A stretch of 64,000 nt of DNA from Serinibacter arcticus (lineage in GTDB: Bacteria; Actinomycetota; Actinomycetes; Actinomycetales; Beutenbergiaceae), in NCBI RefSeq assembly GCF_004786095.1, contig NZ_RHPJ01000002.1, positions 248,001-312,000 of the forward strand, read 5' to 3'. Positions 43,824 through 52,821 of the stretch are shown here, one piece after another; positions within the stretch are counted from its first letter, which is position 1, and each line of letters opens with the position of its first letter. A program made the translations under genes and the position numbers. Below the pieces are notes generated by a model that saw only the letters and a list, made by a program, of their open reading frames with translations, made no database searches and was not told where the DNA came from.

Positions 43824-46800
43824 ATGACACGGATGTCATCAGGTGCCCACCCCCCGCACCACCCGGTCCAGCCGCGCCCGCCGCACCGTCCCGCGGGGCC
43901 GTTCCGCCGGGCGGTCGCCGCGATCGTCGCCCTGCCGGTCGCGCTCGTCGGTCTGACGGCCGCCGGAGCCGCGGCCGACACCGCGCCCGTCCCGATCTCG
44001 GCCGAGCTCCCGGCCGCCCCGGCCGCCCCCGCGGACCCGGCCGTCGCCGTCGTCGCCCCGGTCGGAGCCGCCACGGTCGCGGGCGCGACCCCGGCCCTCC
44101 CGGCCGAGGTGCAGGTCACGACGGCGTCCGGCGCCACCCGCGCGGCCGCCGTCACCTGGGACACCACCGACCTCGTCTTCGACCGGCACTACGCCACGGT
44201 GCCCGTCACGGGCCTCGTCGAGGGCACGCTCGCGACGACCGCGTACGTCGAGGTCGTCCCCGGGGACCTCGCCTACTTCATCGACGCCGGAACCGCCGGC
44301 CTCGCCTCGACGTCCTTCGACGCCGTCGCCGCCCTCGAGGACGGACTGCTGAACGAGGCCTCCGACCAGGCGGCGGCCGCCGGCACCTGGGGCTACTCGG
44401 CGACCGGCCTCGGCGGTCCCCGCCGTCCCGCGCCCTACGTCGCCACCGACAAGTCGGCCACCGGCCTCTACGGGCTCAACGGCTCCGCGCTGCCCCTGAC
44501 GTACACGCTCACCGATCTCGAACCCGGCACCTACACGGTGACCGCGGGCGTGAACGAGTGGTGGAGCGGCCCCCGCACGCTCCGCGCCGACGTCTCCGGC
44601 GCCGGGCTCGCCGACGGCACCACGGTCGGTGCCCAGGTCACGGTCAACGGCAGCTCGCGCACCGCGATGCTCAGCGGCGCCGTCACCACGACGCAGGACG
44701 GTGACGTCACGCTGAACTTCCGCCGGACGGCGGGCACCGAGGCGCCCGTCGTCTCCTGGATCGCCGTCGCCCGCGGGGAGGTCGCCGTCGACACGACGCC
44801 GATCGCCGTCGCCGCGCCCACGATCAGCCTGCCCACGGGCGTCTACGAGAGCGCGCAGAGCGTCGAGCTCGCCACCGCGACGCCCGGCGCCGCGATCTGG
44901 TTCACCACCGACGGCAGCACCCCCAGCCGCACGAACGGCACGCGCTACATCGAGCCGATCGCCGTCACCGCCGACACCTCCGTCGCTGCGGTGACGGTCC
45001 GCAACGGCCTGAGCAGCGCCGTCGTGACGGCGGACTACCGCATCGACGTCGTCCCCGCCGACGGCTACACCGCCCCGCCCATCGGCCGCACCTGGTACGA
45101 CACGAACGGCGACTCGATCCAGGCCCACGGCGGCGGTTTCCTGCAGCACGAGGGCTGGTTCTACTGGATCGGTGAGAACAAGGCGCACGACCGTGCCGTG
45201 CTCAACGCCGTCTCGCTCTACCGCTCCCAGGACCTCCTGAACTGGGAGCACGTGAACGACATCGTCACGACCGAGACCGCGGGCGTCTGCGACACGGGCA
45301 CCTACACGGGCGAGGAGTGCAAGATCGAGCGGCCCAAGCTGCTCTTCAACGCCGCGACGCAGCAGTTCGTCATGTGGGGCCACTGGGAGACCGCGGACTC
45401 CTACGCGGCCTCGAAGGTGATCGTCGCGACCAGCGACACGATCGACGGCGACTACGAGGTCCAGGGCATCTTCCGCCCGGGCGCGGGTGAGGTCACGACC
45501 GAGCACGAGGACCCGACGTACGAGGGCACCGACGGCCTGTGGGGCTACGGCTCGCGCGACTTCACCGTGTTCAAGGACCCGGACTCCGACGCCGCGTACC
45601 TGTTCAGCACCGAGGACCACGAGAACATGCGGGTCTACCGCCTCACCGACGACTACACCGACGTCGTGCTCGAGAGCTCCTACCGCCTGTTCGCGGGCGG
45701 TCACCGCGAGGCCCCCGCCGTCGTCAAGATCGACGGCCGCTACTTCGTCATGACCTCGGGCCAGAGCGGCTGGTACCCCAACCAGACGCGCGTCGCCTCG
45801 ACGTCGGACCTGTCCGACCCCGACGGCTGGAGCGACCTGTCGCTGGTGGGCAACAACTCCTCCTTCTACAGCCAGCCGACCAACATCATCACGGTCGAGG
45901 GCGACGGCGGCGAGCGCTCCTACCTGTACATGGGCGACCGCTGGAACTCCAAGAAGCTCGGCACCTCCACGTACGTGTGGCTGCCGCTCGAGATCGACGG
46001 CACCGACGTCAGCCTGACCTACCAGCCGGGCTGGTCCTTCGACCCGACCACGGCCGCGATCGCGACGCCGCGCGTGGACCTGGTCTCGCAGGGACGGCCG
46101 GCCACGGCCTCCTCGGAGGTGACGCCGGCGAGTGCCGCGAACGACGGGATCGTCACCAACACGAACCTGTCGGGAGACAGCACGAACTACTGGCAGCCCG
46201 ACGGCGCCCCGGCGACCTGGCAGGTCGACCTCGGCGAGGCGAGGGACCTGGCCCGCGTCGACCTCTCGTGGCGCTCGTGGAACGGGTCGGAGACGCGCAG
46301 CACGTACTCCGTGCACGGATCGCTCGACGGCGTCACGTGGGACCGCATCGCGCAGCGCGAGAGCAACCGGCTCGTCGCGTTCACCACGGACGACCTGACC
46401 GGCAGCTACCGCCACGTCCGCGTCGACATCTCCTCCGTGATCAACGACCACAACGGCAACGCGGCCCCCTGGGCCGCGGGACTGGTGGAGGTCCAGGTCT
46501 ACGCGGAGGCCGGCCCCGAGCCGATCTCGTTCGTGGACGTGGCCGAGGGCGACCAGTTCTTCACGGAGATCTCCTGGCTCGCGCAGGCGGGCATCTCGAC
46601 CGGTTGGGTGAATGCCGACGGCACACGCGAGTTCCGGCCGGTGCAGCCGATCGCGCGCGATGCGATGGCGGCGTTCCTCTATCGCCAGCAGGGTTCCCCT
46701 GACGTCGATCTGCCCGAGGTCTCACCCTTCACCGACGTCGATCCCAGCAACCAGTTCTACGAGGAGATCGTCTGGCTGGCGCAGGAGAAGATCTCCACCG

Positions 46801-47105
46801 GGTGGGTGCAGGCCGACGGCACGGCGCAGTTCCGACCGTTCGAGCCGATCGCGCGCGACGCGATGGCGGCGTTCCTGCACCGCCTCGCCGGGTCGCCTGA
46901 GGTGGACGCGCCGGCCACGTCGCCGTTCACCGACGTCGCCACGAGCGACCAGTTCTACTCCGAGATCTCGTGGCTGGCGCAGCGGGGGATCGCGACGGGC
47001 TGGCAGGGCAACGACGGCACGTCCGTCTTCCAGCCGCTGAACCCGGTCAACCGCGACGCGATGGCGGCCTTCCTGCACCGGTACGTGCACCCCGAGGTCG
47101 GCTGA
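43824..47105 (+). CDS. Secreted GH43 glycosidase (exo-galactanase-like) with triple SLH-like tail
   Basis: The 1093-aa protein has a long signal peptide (FRRAVAAIVALPVALVGLTA), an Ig-like domain, a galactose-binding-like module (near 145-320), a chitobiase-C-like domain (TISLPTGVYESAQSVEL, near 335-410), a five-bladed GH43 propeller (about 425-750), an F5/8-type (CBM32-like) module (PATASSEVTPASAANDG, near 760-890) and three SLH-like repeats (about 903-1090). The GH43 core with AHGGGFLQHEGWFYWIGEN, IERPKLLFN, GSRDFTVFKDPD, REAPAVVKIDGRYFVMTSG and SGWYPNQTR is closest to the exo-beta-1,3-galactanase-type subfamilies. It would attack arabinogalactan side or main chains at the cell surface. ATG 43824 follows GAGGAAG. 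Confidence 0.82.
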   Translation: MTRMSSGAHPPHHPVQPRPPHRPAGPFRRAVAAIVALPVALVGLTAAGAAADTAPVPISAELPAAPAAPADPAVAVVAPVGAATVAGATPALPAEVQVTTASGATRAAAVTWDTTDLVFDRHYATVPVTGLVEGTLATTAYVEVVPGDLAYFIDAGTAGLASTSFDAVAALEDGLLNEASDQAAAAGTWGYSATGLGGPRRPAPYVATDKSATGLYGLNGSALPLTYTLTDLEPGTYTVTAGVNEWWSGPRTLRADVSGAGLADGTTVGAQVTVNGSSRTAMLSGAVTTTQDGDVTLNFRRTAGTEAPVVSWIAVARGEVAVDTTPIAVAAPTISLPTGVYESAQSVELATATPGAAIWFTTDGSTPSRTNGTRYIEPIAVTADTSVAAVTVRNGLSSAVVTADYRIDVVPADGYTAPPIGRTWYDTNGDSIQAHGGGFLQHEGWFYWIGENKAHDRAVLNAVSLYRSQDLLNWEHVNDIVTTETAGVCDTGTYTGEECKIERPKLLFNAATQQFVMWGHWETADSYAASKVIVATSDTIDGDYEVQGIFRPGAGEVTTEHEDPTYEGTDGLWGYGSRDFTVFKDPDSDAAYLFSTEDHENMRVYRLTDDYTDVVLESSYRLFAGGHREAPAVVKIDGRYFVMTSGQSGWYPNQTRVASTSDLSDPDGWSDLSLVGNNSSFYSQPTNIITVEGDGGERSYLYMGDRWNSKKLGTSTYVWLPLEIDGTDVSLTYQPGWSFDPTTAAIATPRVDLVSQGRPATASSEVTPASAANDGIVTNTNLSGDSTNYWQPDGAPATWQVDLGEARDLARVDLSWRSWNGSETRSTYSVHGSLDGVTWDRIAQRESNRLVAFTTDDLTGSYRHVRVDISSVINDHNGNAAPWAAGLVEVQVYAEAGPEPISFVDVAEGDQFFTEISWLAQAGISTGWVNADGTREFRPVQPIARDAMAAFLYRQQGSPDVDLPEVSPFTDVDPSNQFYEEIVWLAQEKISTGWVQADGTAQFRPFEPIARDAMAAFLHRLAGSPEVDAPATSPFTDVATSDQFYSEISWLAQRGIATGWQGNDGTSVFQPLNPVNRDAMAAFLHRYVHPEVG

Positions 47106-47121
47106 CGGGAGCCCGACCCCA

Positions 47122-47191
47122 CCCCCGCCGAGAATGCGGGTGGCTGCTGAATCCACGCGGTGGAGCAGTCATCTGCATTCTCGACGGGGGC
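47122..47191. repeat. Dispersed palindromic repeat, family A copy 4
   Basis: Outer arms CCCCCGCCGAGAATGC (47122-47137) and GCATTCTCGACGGGGG (47175-47190) pair with one mismatch; inner words GGCTGCT and GGAGCAGTCA follow the family order. It begins 17 bp after the GH43 stop. Confidence 0.85.
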
Positions 47192-47264
47192 GGAGGGGTC
47201 CAGGAGCGTTCGGTTCCCGTTTCCGCGCCCAGCGAATCCCCAGCGATCGCCAAGGTGTCGCCGC

Positions 47265-47270
47265 TACGGT
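47265..47270 (+). promoter_or_regulatory. -10 box for leaderless GNAT gene
   Basis: TACGGT followed by 6 nt and the ATG at 47277. Confidence 0.55.
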
Positions 47271-47276
47271 CGGGGG

Positions 47277-47939
47277 ATGAGCACGATGTCGTCCCCGGTC
47301 AGCAGCACGATCACGCCAGCGGGGGTGACGGTCCGGCGCGGGGGCCTGGTGGACGTCAATGCCGTCGTGCGCCTGCTGCGCTCCAGCAGCCACGACGTCG
47401 ACATCGACGGCGACGGGCAGCTCGACGGCCCCGTCGACCCCGAGGCGGCACGGTCCGCGGCGCGGATGGCGCTGTCGCACGTCGTCCTCGACCAGGGCGA
47501 CCTCTGGGTCGCGCACGACGCCGCGGGCGAGCTCCAGGCCCTGTCGGTCTGGATGCCAGGAGCGGTCGACGGCGCGTCCTCCGACCTGCACCGCATCCTC
47601 GAGCGCGAGCTGCGGATGCCCGACCCGAGCCAGGCGATCGGCCCGGGCGATCACGTCCGGCCGCAGCTGATGGCCTCGATGGCCGGCGTCATGGACCACG
47701 TGCTGCTGCTCCGGCCGCGGCTGGTCCTGTTCGCCGTCACGGTCGCCCCCCAGGCCGACCAGGCGGCTGTCGTCGCGCTCGCGCGCGCCGTCGTCGCCCC
47801 CGTGGTTCGCGGCGACGGCGACGTGCTGGCCGTCGCGCTCGACGGCGACCGCGCCCGGCTGCTGCGCGCGGTCGGCTTCGCGGAGGTGGCCCAGGTGCCG
47901 CTCGGCGAGCTCAACAACGTCTGGATCGGTCGGGCATGA
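47277..47939 (+). CDS. GNAT-family acetyltransferase-like protein
   Basis: The 220-aa protein has the overall GNAT layout: an N-terminal substrate helix region (VRRGGLVDVNAVVRLLRSSS), strand LWVAHDAAGELQALSVWMPG, the central segment RLVLFAVTVAPQADQAAVVA where the acetyl-CoA loop normally sits, and a C-terminal LLRAVGFAEVAQVPL. The canonical R/QxxGxG/A pyrophosphate loop is not evident, so activity is uncertain. It is leaderless and stands alone between the GH43 and ROK genes. Confidence 0.65.
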   Translation: MSTMSSPVSSTITPAGVTVRRGGLVDVNAVVRLLRSSSHDVDIDGDGQLDGPVDPEAARSAARMALSHVVLDQGDLWVAHDAAGELQALSVWMPGAVDGASSDLHRILERELRMPDPSQAIGPGDHVRPQLMASMAGVMDHVLLLRPRLVLFAVTVAPQADQAAVVALARAVVAPVVRGDGDVLAVALDGDRARLLRAVGFAEVAQVPLGELNNVWIGRA

Positions 47940-48014
47940 CGACGACTTGACCTCACGCTGGCACTACCCTGACCTGGCGGACCCGTACGGTGCGGGCTGC
48001 CAGGAGCAGGTGCG

Positions 48015-49253
48015 ATGAGGTATCCGGGCCGGCGGGGGACGAACCTCCCGCGCATGGGCGACTACAACCAGCTGGTCGTGCTCGACCACATCCGGCGCGC
48101 CCGCGAGAGCGTCAGCCGCGTCGAGCTGGCCGCCGTCACCGGCCTGTCGGTGCAGACGATCTCCAACGTCGTGGGCCGGCTCCTGGAGCTCGGCCTCGTC
48201 GAGGAGGGCGCCCGCCAGATCGCCGGCCGCGGGAAGCCCCGCACGCTGCTGCACCTGCGACCAGGGGCCGGCTACGCGCTCGGCGCCCACATCGACCCCG
48301 TCTCGGTCACCACCGTGCTGCTGGATCTGGCCGGGACGGTGGTGGACCGATCGGTCGTGCCGACGCCGGACGGGTCCGACGCCGTCGTCGAGGCCATCGC
48401 CGCCGAGGTGGCCCGGATGCGCACCCTCGTGCCCGACGGCGAGGTGGTCGGCCTCGGCGTCGCCGCCCCAGGGCCCATCGACCCTGAGGCGGGCCGCGTG
48501 ATCCACCCGCCGCTCATGCCCAGCTGGGGCGACGTCCCGCTCCGTGACCGGATGGCCGACGCCACCGGGCTGCCGACGCTCCTGGAGAAGGACGTCGCGG
48601 CCGCGATGGTCGCCGAGCTGTGGCAGCGCAGCACCGACCGCGGCGGCACCACCCTGTTCGTCTACCTCGGGTTCGGCATCGGTTTCGCGTTCGCCAGGGA
48701 GGGCGAGGTGCTGTCCGGCAGCTCCCGCAACGCGGGCGAGATCGGCCACCTCATCGTCGACGCCGACGGCCCGGAGTGCTTCTGCGGCCACCGCGGCTGC
48801 CTCGGCGTGAGCGTCGCGCTGGACCGCCTCGTGGGGGAGGCGGTCGACGGCGGGGTCGTGCCGGCCGACACCCCGCGGACCACGCCCACCGAGCTCGACG
48901 CCGCGATGGCGCGCCTCGCCGCCGCCGCCGAGGACGGGGTGGGCGGCGCCGTCGCCATCCTGGAGCGCGCCGGACGGCGCCTGGCGCGCGGGATCGTCAT
49001 CGTCACCGACCTCATCGACGCGGACAGCGTGGTGGTCGGCGGCGCGAACTGGGAGCGGCTCGCGCCGTACCTCACGAGCGCCGCACGGCTCGAGTTCGCC
49101 GGCCACGCGACCATGCGCGAGCTGCACGGCGTGGGCGTCGACGGGAGCGCCGTCGGACTCTGGGTCGGGGCGGTGGGGGCCGCCAGCCGGGTGCTGGACG
49201 CGGCCTTCACCCCGCACGCGTCGCTGCTCGTGGCGCATCCCACCGGATCCTGA
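48015..49253 (+). CDS. ROK-family transcriptional regulator
   Basis: The 412-aa protein opens with RRGTNLPRMGDYNQLVVLDH and a winged helix-turn-helix (SRVELAAVTGLSVQTISNVV), then a sugar-kinase-like ROK domain with VVGLGVAAPGPIDPEAG, the His and Cys of the ROK zinc site (GEIGHLIVDADGPECFCGHR and GCLG) and DSVVVGGANW. As with XylR/NagC types, it probably represses the next operon (sugar importer plus alpha-mannosidase) until a sugar binds. ATG 48015 has AGGAG 8 nt upstream and gives the family-typical N-terminus. Confidence 0.88.
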   Translation: MRYPGRRGTNLPRMGDYNQLVVLDHIRRARESVSRVELAAVTGLSVQTISNVVGRLLELGLVEEGARQIAGRGKPRTLLHLRPGAGYALGAHIDPVSVTTVLLDLAGTVVDRSVVPTPDGSDAVVEAIAAEVARMRTLVPDGEVVGLGVAAPGPIDPEAGRVIHPPLMPSWGDVPLRDRMADATGLPTLLEKDVAAAMVAELWQRSTDRGGTTLFVYLGFGIGFAFAREGEVLSGSSRNAGEIGHLIVDADGPECFCGHRGCLGVSVALDRLVGEAVDGGVVPADTPRTTPTELDAAMARLAAAAEDGVGGAVAILERAGRRLARGIVIVTDLIDADSVVVGGANWERLAPYLTSAARLEFAGHATMRELHGVGVDGSAVGLWVGAVGAASRVLDAAFTPHASLLVAHPTGS

Positions 49254-49315
49254 CGCCGCCCGACGCCGTCCTGTGCCGGCCCTGGTCACGATCGCGTCAC
49301 GGTTCGTACGGCCAC

Positions 49316-49343
49316 TTGCGCTATTAAATCCAGACGTTAGAGT
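49316..49343 (+). promoter_or_regulatory. Promoter of the mannosidase-importer operon
   Basis: -35-like TTGCGC (49316-49321), 16-bp spacer, -10 TAGAGT (49338-49343). The spacer is unusually AT-rich for this genome (CTATTAAATC), and the AT-rich words TTAAAT and GAGTAAAC straddle the -10; ROK proteins often bind such AT-rich sites, so this is a candidate operator. Confidence 0.5.
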
Positions 49344-49380
49344 AAACCCGATCGCTCCTCGGTGAGGAGGAGCGTCCCGT

Positions 49381-50769
49381 ATGCGGCAAAGGAGCACCAT
49401 GCGCACCACAGCTCGACTCGTCACCTCGGCGGCGGCGCTCGCCCTCGTCCTCACGGCCTGCTCCGGCGGCTCGGAGGACTCGGGCGGGGGCGACGGCGGA
49501 TCCGGCGACCAGACCATCAAGGTCGCCTACCAGAAGACCGACGCGTTCTTCCAGCTCGACGAGCTCCTCGTGAAGTCCAAGGCCGAGTTCGAGGAGGCCA
49601 ACCCCGGTTGGACCGTCCAGCTCGAGCCGATCGCCGCTCAGGAGACGGACTACTTCACGAAGCTCGCCCTGATGAACGGTTCGCCCGACACGGCGCCCGA
49701 CGTCATCTACGAGGACACCTTCCAGGTGCGGCCCGACGCCGCGGCCGGCTTCCTGGCCCCGATGGACGACTACCTGGCCGAGTGGGAGGACTGGGCGCAG
49801 TTCCCCGAGGGCATCCGTGCCGCCGGTCTGGGCGACGACGGCAGCACCTACGGCGTCTCGATGGGTACCGACACGCGCGGCGTCTACTACAACAAGGAGA
49901 TCTTCGCGCAGGCCGGACTGCCGGAGGACTGGCAGCCGGAGACGTGGGACGACTTGCTCGAGGCCGCCCGCACGGTCAAGGCCGAGGTCCCCGACGTCAT
50001 CCCGATGAACGTCTACGCGTCCAAGGCGCAGGGCGAGGGCACGTCGATGCAGGGCTTCGAGATGCTGCTCTACGGCACCGACGACACCCTCTACGACGCC
50101 GACGCCGGCAAGTGGATCGTGGGCTCGCAGGGCTTCGAGGACACGCTGACGTTCCTGCAGACCCTCCAGGACGAGGAGCTGATGCCCGGCCTCGAGGACG
50201 CCCTCGACACGAACCTCCCCAACCGCGTCTCGACCGAGCTGCTGCCGGAGGGCCGCCTCGCGATCGCCGTCGACGGCTCGTGGATGCCGGGTGGCTGGAT
50301 GTCCGGCGACAACGCGTGGCCGGAGTGGGAGGAGACCATGGGCATGACCGCCATGCCGACCCAGAACGGTCAGGAGCCCGGCGCCACCTCGATGTCCGGC
50401 GGCTGGCTGCTGAGCATCGGCGCCAACGCCGACGACCCGGAGATGGCCTTCAACTTCATCGCGAACACGCTCAACGAGGAGAACAGCTTCAAGTTCGCCA
50501 CCGAGAACAGCCAGATCGCGGCGCGCGACGACGTCGCCGCCAACCCGGACTACGTCAGCTTCAACCCGTCGTTCGAGTTCTTCTCCTCGCTCGTCCCGGT
50601 CACGAACTTCCGACCGGCGACGCCCGACTACGCGCAGATCTCCAACAACATCCAGGTCGCCGCCGAGTCCGTCATCACCGGACAGGCCACCCCGGAGCAG
50701 GCCGCCGAGACCTACGACCAGGCGATCACCCGCGTGGTCGGCGACGAGAACGTCTCCGAGGCGAGCTGA
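49381..50769 (+). CDS. Sugar-binding lipoprotein of second ABC importer
   Basis: The 462-aa solute-binding protein has the lipobox VLTACSGGS and a MalE-like fold: QKTDAFFQLDELLVKSKAEF, APDVIYEDTFQV, TYGVSMGTDTRGVYYNKEIF, RLAIAVDGSWMPGGW. Two starts are supported: ATG 49381 (GAGGAGGAG 8 nt upstream) and ATG 49399 (AAAGGAG 4 nt upstream); the second gives a shorter signal peptide. It heads the operon with two permeases. The sugar is unknown; the downstream GH38 enzyme suggests an alpha-mannoside. Confidence 0.92.
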   Translation: MRQRSTMRTTARLVTSAAALALVLTACSGGSEDSGGGDGGSGDQTIKVAYQKTDAFFQLDELLVKSKAEFEEANPGWTVQLEPIAAQETDYFTKLALMNGSPDTAPDVIYEDTFQVRPDAAAGFLAPMDDYLAEWEDWAQFPEGIRAAGLGDDGSTYGVSMGTDTRGVYYNKEIFAQAGLPEDWQPETWDDLLEAARTVKAEVPDVIPMNVYASKAQGEGTSMQGFEMLLYGTDDTLYDADAGKWIVGSQGFEDTLTFLQTLQDEELMPGLEDALDTNLPNRVSTELLPEGRLAIAVDGSWMPGGWMSGDNAWPEWEETMGMTAMPTQNGQEPGATSMSGGWLLSIGANADDPEMAFNFIANTLNEENSFKFATENSQIAARDDVAANPDYVSFNPSFEFFSSLVPVTNFRPATPDYAQISNNIQVAAESVITGQATPEQAAETYDQAITRVVGDENVSEAS

Positions 50770-50773
50770 CGCC

Positions 50774-51706
50774 ATGGCCACCCTCGCCCTCCCCGGGCGG
50801 GACCACCGTGACCCGGGCCGATCGCCCGGGTCACGGCGGGTGGTGCAGTCCCTGCTGAGGACCTCGCCGCTGATTCCCGCCGTCGTCCTGCTCCTGCTGT
50901 TCCTCGCGGGGCCCATCGTCTACTCGCTGTACGGATCGCTGACCAACGCCTCGCTCACGGGACCGAAGGCGGCGCAGCCCGACTTCGTGGGGTTCGACAA
51001 CTACGCGCAGCTGATCGACAACCCGCAGTTCTGGAAGTCCCTCGTCCTGACGCTGGTGTTCGTCATCGCCTCGGCGCTCATCGGCCAGAACCTCCTCGGG
51101 ATGGCCCTGGCGCTGCTGATGAAGGCGGCTCACGGTCCCATGCGGGCCGTGGTCAGCACGATCGTCGTCGTCTCCTGGGTCCTGCCCGAGATCGTCGCCG
51201 CGTTCGCGCTCTACGCGTTCTTCGCCTCCGACGGCACGCTGAACATCATGCTCGGCTGGTTCGGCGTCGAGGGCAGCGCCTGGCTCATCGTGCTGCCGAT
51301 GCTCGCGGTGATTCTCGCCAACGTCTGGCGCGGCACGGCCTTCTCGATGATGGTCTACTCCGCGGCGCTCAACGACGTGCCGCCCGAGATCACCGAGGCC
51401 GCGCAGATCGACGGCGCGTCCGGCTGGCAGCGGTTCTCGCGCATCACCGTGCCGATGATCCGCCGCTCCATCTCCACCAACCTCATGCTCACCACGCTGC
51501 AGACGCTCGGCGTCTTCACCCTCATCTGGGTGATGACGGGCGGCGGCCCCGGCGTGGAGAGCTCCACCCTGCCCGTGCTCGCCTACCAGGAGGCGTTCAA
51601 GTTCTCCCAGGTCGGCTACGGCACCGCGATCGCCACGGTCACGCTCGTCCTGGGCGGCCTGTTCGCGATCGTCTACATCAAGGCCCTGAAGCCGGAGGTG
51701 GACTGA
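50774..51706 (+). CDS. Sugar ABC permease (MalF type), second importer
   Basis: The 310-aa protein has six membrane helices from LIPAVVLLLLFLAGPIVYSLY and the EAA loop ITEAAQIDGASGWQRFSRITVP. It is 4 bp behind the binding-protein gene and overlaps the next permease by one base, so the three genes are one operon. No ATPase gene is present in the cluster. Confidence 0.92.
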   Translation: MATLALPGRDHRDPGRSPGSRRVVQSLLRTSPLIPAVVLLLLFLAGPIVYSLYGSLTNASLTGPKAAQPDFVGFDNYAQLIDNPQFWKSLVLTLVFVIASALIGQNLLGMALALLMKAAHGPMRAVVSTIVVVSWVLPEIVAAFALYAFFASDGTLNIMLGWFGVEGSAWLIVLPMLAVILANVWRGTAFSMMVYSAALNDVPPEITEAAQIDGASGWQRFSRITVPMIRRSISTNLMLTTLQTLGVFTLIWVMTGGGPGVESSTLPVLAYQEAFKFSQVGYGTAIATVTLVLGGLFAIVYIKALKPEVD

Positions 51707-52632
51707 TGACCGCGATGACGCCCGAGGCCCCCGACGTCCTCGCCGCGACCGACGGCCGCCCGACGGCGACGCGTGAGGCCCGTCAGCGCAGGAACGGTGC
51801 GCTCGCCTCGCCGCGGCAGCGCAACAGCAAGGTCGCCGCATCGCTGATCCTCGTGGTCATCGGCGTCGCGTTCGTCATCCCGCTGGGGTGGATCGTGCTC
51901 GCCGCGTTCGACTCGGCCGCGACCGTCTCGGTCAAGCTTCCGACGTCGGTGACGCTGAACAACTTCACCGAGATCATGAACTGGGAGACCACGTTCCGCC
52001 CCCTGTGGAACAGCCTGATCATCTCGATGGGGACGGCGATCATCACCGTGCTGTGCTCGGTGCTGGCGGCCTACCCGCTCTCGCGCTACCAGATGCGCTG
52101 GCGCAAGCCGTTCATGTACACGGTGCTGTTCGGGACCTGCCTGCCGATCACCGCGATGATGGTCCCGGTCTACGCGCTGTTCGTCGCCTTCGGGCTGCTG
52201 GACAACCTCGGAGGCACCGTCCTGTTCCTCGCCGCCACGGCCCTACCGATGGCGATCTGGATGACGAAGAACTTCATGGACTCCATCCCGGTCGCGCTGG
52301 AGGAGGCGGCCTGGGTCGACGGCGCGAGCGCGATGACGGCGCTCTGGCGGATCGTCGTGCCGCTCATGCGGCCGGGTATCGCCGTCGTGTTCATCTTCGT
52401 GTTCACGCAGGCCTGGGGAAACTTCTTCGTGCCCTTCGTGCTGCTGTTCAGCGAGACGAGCCAGCCCGCCGCCGTCGCCATCTTCGGCTTCTTCGGCACC
52501 TACGGGACCATCTCCTACGGCCGGCTCGCCGCGTTCTCGATCCTGTACTCGGTGCCCGTGCTCGCGCTGTACCTGCTGGTGCAGCGGCTCTCGGGCAGCT
52601 CGTTCGCGATGGCGGGAGCCGTCAAGGGCTGA
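51706..52632 (+). CDS. Sugar ABC permease (MalG type), second importer
   Basis: The 308-aa permease has a cytoplasmic lead of about 45 residues, then SLILVVIGVAFVIPLGWIVL and five further helices; the EAA loop is LEEAAWVDGASAMTALWRIVVP. ATG 51706 overlaps the preceding TGA (TGATG), with GGAGG a few bases upstream. A dispersed palindromic repeat lies 20 bp after the stop, between this gene and the GH38 gene. Confidence 0.92.
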   Translation: MTAMTPEAPDVLAATDGRPTATREARQRRNGALASPRQRNSKVAASLILVVIGVAFVIPLGWIVLAAFDSAATVSVKLPTSVTLNNFTEIMNWETTFRPLWNSLIISMGTAIITVLCSVLAAYPLSRYQMRWRKPFMYTVLFGTCLPITAMMVPVYALFVAFGLLDNLGGTVLFLAATALPMAIWMTKNFMDSIPVALEEAAWVDGASAMTALWRIVVPLMRPGIAVVFIFVFTQAWGNFFVPFVLLFSETSQPAAVAIFGFFGTYGTISYGRLAAFSILYSVPVLALYLLVQRLSGSSFAMAGAVKG

Positions 52633-52646
52633 CGCCCGCCCCACCA

Positions 52647-52714
52647 CCCCCTGCCGAGAATGCCCCTGGCTGCCGCATCCCGGCGATGGAGCAGTCACAC
52701 GCATTCTCGGCGGG
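52647..52714. repeat. Dispersed palindromic repeat, family A copy 5
   Basis: GCCGAGAATGC (52653-52663) and GCATTCTCGGC (52701-52711) are perfect inverse arms; inner words GGCTGCC and GATGGAGCAGTCA keep the family order but are not fully complementary. It separates the importer genes from the GH38 gene. Confidence 0.85.
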
Positions 52715-52821
52715 TGCGGTCGGTGTGCCTGGGCGGACCGGCGCCCGGCGGCCCGGCGCCCGGCGCGACACCACCTCCTGCGACTCACCCCCGCACCACT
52801 CCTCGTTCGGAAGGACGACCC

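Noticed and set aside
52660-52821. Extended N-terminus of the GH38 protein (54 residues)
   Set aside because: The extra sequence is translated palindromic repeat and Pro-rich spacer; ATG 52822 has a good ribosome site.
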